From Hymenobacter norwichensis DSM 15439 (GTDB lineage: Bacteria > Bacteroidota > Bacteroidia > Cytophagales > Hymenobacteraceae), in assembly GCF_000420705.1 (NCBI RefSeq), contig NZ_ATVL01000001.1:41964-105963 (forward strand): a stretch of DNA of 64,000 nucleotides, in the 5' to 3' direction. The position numbers were made by a program, and so were the translations under genes. Below the pieces are notes generated by a model. That model was not told the DNA's origin, did no database searches, and was given only the letters and a program-made list of their open reading frames with translations. Each line of letters starts with the position of its first letter. Within the stretch, counting starts at the first letter, position 1. Of this stretch, positions 61,812-64,000 are shown in pieces.

Positions 61812-62627
61812 CTATGCCGCACAGAGTTGGGACGCAGTTTGAAAATGGGTTTCGAAGTGATTGGGGGTGAGGTAGCCGAGGGCAGAATGCCGCCGTTCAG
61901 CATTGTAATAGGCGATGTAGTGGCTGATTTCTAGGCGCGCTTCGCTCAGGTTGCGGAAGCTGCCGCCGGCGAGTAGTTCGGTTTTGAGCCGACTCCAAAA
62001 AGACTCGGCGTGCGCATTATCGTAGCAGTTACCCCGCCGGCTCATACTTTGCACCGCCTCGTGGCGGGTGAGTAAGGCCTTGAAGGTGGTCGCCGAGTAC
62101 TGGCTGCCTTGGTCAGAGTGGACCAGTAAGCCAGCGGGCGGTTGACGCACGGCCAGAGCGCGTCGCAGGGCCTCGCTAACCAGGTCTTCGGGCATGGATT
62201 CGCGCACGTCCCAACCCAAGATTTTACGGGAGTAGCGGTCGAGCCACGTGGCCAGGTACAACCAGCCGCCGCCCTGCTGAGGCAAGTAAGTGATGTCGCC
62301 CACCCACACCTGGTTGGGCGCCGTGGGCGCGGGCTGGCCCAGCAGCCGGTTAGGGGCGGCGCGCACGTTCGGGTCAGAATCCGTTGTGCGGGGTACAAAC
62401 GAGCGCGGCTGTTGAGCCCGCAGGCCGGCGGCTGCCAACGTGCGCCGGATGCGCCAGCGGCCCACGACGTGCCCTTGGGCGTGTAACTCGGCCCGCAAGC
62501 GGCGGGTGCCGTAGCGCGCCGAATGCCAGTTAAATTCCTGGCGCACGGCTACTTGCCAAGCCGGTTCGAGCGCCGGTTTTTGTCGCCGCTGCCACGCGTA
62601 GTACGCGCTCGGCCCTACGCGCAGCAC
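61812..62627 (-). CDS. IS3-family transposase OrfB, catalytic domain (5' part frameshifted)
   Basis: A 271-residue frame with the rve/DDE integrase core: VWVGDITYLP (first Asp), LVHSDQGSQY (second Asp), NCYDNAHAESFWSRLKTE (Glu), ending HYIAYYNAERRHSALGYLTPNHFE. The expected 5' part, joined to orfA by a -1 slip at A-AAA-AAG (62716 region), runs STYHYIAQRRTQVPVRQRC in a different frame, and the -1 frame has TGA near 62683. So two small shifts separate this core from orfA, and the transposase is probably inactive. Confidence 0.75.
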   Translation of the reverse strand: MLRVGPSAYYAWQRRQKPALEPAWQVAVRQEFNWHSARYGTRRLRAELHAQGHVVGRWRIRRTLAAAGLRAQQPRSFVPRTTDSDPNVRAAPNRLLGQPAPTAPNQVWVGDITYLPQQGGGWLYLATWLDRYSRKILGWDVRESMPEDLVSEALRRALAVRQPPAGLLVHSDQGSQYSATTFKALLTRHEAVQSMSRRGNCYDNAHAESFWSRLKTELLAGGSFRNLSEARLEISHYIAYYNAERRHSALGYLTPNHFETHFQTASQLCAA

Positions 62628-62983
62628 AGCGCTGGCGCACGGGCACTTGGGTCCGCCGTTGCGCGATGTAGTGATAAGTACTCACCGGGGTGGCTGGCTG
62701 AAGATGGCCAAGGCTTTTTTAAAATATCGAGCTCTTGCTCGGCTCGTTTAAGTTGGGCCCGCAACTGGCGCACTTCCGGATCGCGGGCCACTTCCACGCT
62801 GCCTACTTCGGCCACAAGTTGGGCCTGCTGCCAGCGGTAGAGCAGCTTGGGGCTGATGCCTACTTGCTGGGCGGCGGCCTGCGTACTGCGGCTCTCACTA
62901 GCCAGACGCAGGGCTTCCGCTTTGAAAGCATCATCGTATTTGCGCCGTTTGTCCGGCGTGGATTTGCTGCTTTTTGCGCTCAT
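62615..62983 (-). CDS. IS3-family OrfA
   Basis: A 122-residue frame whose first 85 residues are a helix-turn-helix OrfA: RRKYDDAFKAEALRLASESRSTQAAAQQVGISPKLLYRWQQAQL and a leucine-zipper-like LRAQLKRAEQELDILKK. The frame continues beyond the slippery AAAAAAG site without meaning until 62615. Start at 62983. Confidence 0.85.
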   Translation of the reverse strand: MSAKSSKSTPDKRRKYDDAFKAEALRLASESRSTQAAAQQVGISPKLLYRWQQAQLVAEVGSVEVARDPEVRQLRAQLKRAEQELDILKKPWPSSASHPGEYLSLHRATADPSARAPALCCA

Positions 62984-63034
62984 GACTCAGGAAATATACG
63001 TCCTGTTTCTGTGCGGCTTAACTAGACCACCTCA

Positions 63035-63715
63035 CCTGTTACGTCCTCTCCGGTTGACAGGCCCGTAACCCTCTGGCTTACTCTGCAACCCGTGCAGTAC
63101 TTTAATTTTTCGGACACGTTTGTGGCGGGCGAACGCCGAGCCAAAACCCAGGTAGCGGGGAACTCTATTGCCGTGGAATTGCTCCTGCGTGCCCATTTAC
63201 GACACAACCGCTATATCGAGCTGGGCTATGCTACGGGTGGCTTGGGCGCGTGTACAGTCGATCTAATTGATGAAATAGGACGCTCCATGTCTTGGGTTTT
63301 TCTGACGGAGTATGTTCCACTACGGGTCGGGCAATATTCCCCGCTCGGAAAGGGACCTTTCTATCTGTCGCCGTCCCTTGGATTACTCTACGTACACACT
63401 AAAATCCGCGATTCAGACTACTTGGAAACCTACCAATATGCCCGTAACCCGCCTGAGTTCATTACGGAACAGCTGCTAAGTTTTGAGCGCAATCATTTCC
63501 TCAATTATGAGGCCGGGTTAACTGGGGGCGTACGCCTCCGGCGCTGGGAGGTATCAATGGCAGGCCGCTATTGCAACTCGTTTAGTCAGCAGTATGTGGG
63601 GCAAGTAAGCATTAACTACACGCAAGACCAAATGGCACAGCCACAGATGGTATCGAAGAATAGGTTACAAGCTTGGTCACTAACCGCAGGCGTAAGCTAT
63701 CAACTCAGAAAGTAG
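63035..63715 (+). pseudogene. Outer-membrane beta-barrel protein, 3' part cut by IS
   Basis: The frame is open from the IS3 boundary (63034) to 63715, with strand-like segments QYFNFSDTFVAGERRAKTQV, NRYIELGYATGGLGACTVD, KGPFYLSPSLGLLYVHTKIRD, VRLRRWEVSMAGRYCNSFSQQYVGQVSINYTQD and SLTAGVSYQLRK at the end. It is typical of a small outer-membrane barrel whose N-terminus, with the signal, was removed by the IS insertion. The GTG at 63092 is not a natural start. Confidence 0.6.
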
Positions 63716-63780
63716 CGTCTGTCGGCTGGTTTCCTCTGTTGGGTCGACGAGGTGAAAAGACTCCGTAACATTTCTTGAAC

Positions 63781-63941
63781 GGACGTGGCTGTTGCAGAAC
63801 TCAGTAGGCTCCTGTTACGGGAAGGCCTCTACGAGCCAAACCGAGCTAGAAAGGTTAGCAAACGTGCCATTTACCTCTGTTTTATCTGCTACCCCATCCT
63901 GTTAACGAGCTGGCTAGTGGGTTCTGCAACAGCCACGGTCC
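63781..63941. mobile_element. 161-bp MITE-like element with IS5-type ends
   Basis: GGACGTGGCTGTTGCAGAAC at the left and its complement (with one extra C) at 63914-63941 form arms of about 27 bp. GGCTGTTGCAGAAC resembles IS5-family ends. A 68-residue frame inside is dictated by the repeats and is not a gene. 63942-64000 shows nothing further. Confidence 0.7.
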
Positions 63942-64000
63942 TTTGTAAAAGGCCAAGCTACCTTCTAAGCGGAGTTTGTATCATTACTTAAACGTCCGTT

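Larger units (their letters stand above)
61799..63034 (-). mobile_element. IS3-family insertion sequence
   Basis: A 1236-bp element with imperfect inverted repeats, TGAGGTGGTCTA at 61799 and its complement ending at 63034 (about 27 bp, three mismatches), both with CCGCACAGA inside. It carries minus-strand orfA and orfB. Flanking 3-4 bp do not match, so no target duplication is evident. Confidence 0.85.

Noticed and set aside
63785..63991. 68-codon frame over the MITE
   Set aside because: Defined by the inverted arms and not a protein gene.
1..64000. CRISPR array, tRNA or rRNA genes
   Set aside because: No spaced direct-repeat series and no stretch resembling a tRNA or rRNA was found by eye; a covariance-model search would be decisive.

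Overview
The window reads as high-GC Bacteroidota DNA, most like Hymenobacter and its relatives in the Cytophagales. The signs are Bacteroidota lipoprotein signals, a Bacteroidota-type promoter box, type IX secretion (T9SS) sorting domains, and metal-resistance genes of the kinds typical of that group (HMBD and DUF305 proteins, MerTP fusion, GDCCVxC protein). The genus is an inference; no rRNA or tRNA gene was seen.

Bases 1-37,000 are a dense metal and metalloid resistance region. It opens with the end of a TolC/adaptor pair, YnfA, a Fur-family regulator, a NicO/UreH-like membrane protein and a Zn/Cd-type P-ATPase (1-5438). A four-gene minus-strand operon follows that looks like arsenosugar biosynthesis (5493-9208). 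After a BamA-type barrel, a DUF547 and a DUF6134-like protein comes a plus-strand ars operon ending in Acr3 (12151-16274). Next are minus-strand mercury/copper genes (GDCCVxC, MerTP, ArsR, HMA, DUF326 and an HMA-AraC fusion; 16375-19496), a complete CusC-X-B-A efflux operon (19790-26111) and a train of exported metal-binding proteins (26221-29360). A lone cyclase-like gene precedes the CopA/cupredoxin/HMA-AraC operon (30574-33867). A short intergenic element with core ATTATGCAAG recurs five times between 29.5 and 35.7 kb.

The most striking structure is a 17.2-kb segment (37427-54613) bounded by perfect 32-bp inverted repeats and flanked by 8-bp direct repeats (ACTACTGG). It lies inside the toxin gene of an AbiE-type toxin-antitoxin operon: the first 33 codons are at 37328 and the reading frame resumes at 54622. 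No transposase is visible in it, only a decayed serine-resolvase remnant. Its cargo is a LysR regulator, YeiH transporter, TsdA-like dihaem cytochrome, exported DsrE protein, two orphan solute-binding proteins, a COX1-like minigene, TMEM175, MBL-fold and DUF202 proteins, two paralogous YncE-like propellers, a duplicated-domain lipoprotein, a DUF305 protein and a LytS/LytR two-component system. The theme seems to be sulfur oxyanion and respiratory chemistry plus envelope proteins.

The right part (54.6-64 kb) is a junction of mobile DNA. The toxin fragment is cut again by a 445-bp inverted-repeat element abutting an IS3 orfA remnant. Then comes a clearly lower-GC stretch with an M4 metallopeptidase broken by an in-frame stop, a lipoprotein and a T9SS type-B surface protein. 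An IS3-family element with apparent frameshifts truncates a barrel gene, and a small IS5-like MITE lies near the end.
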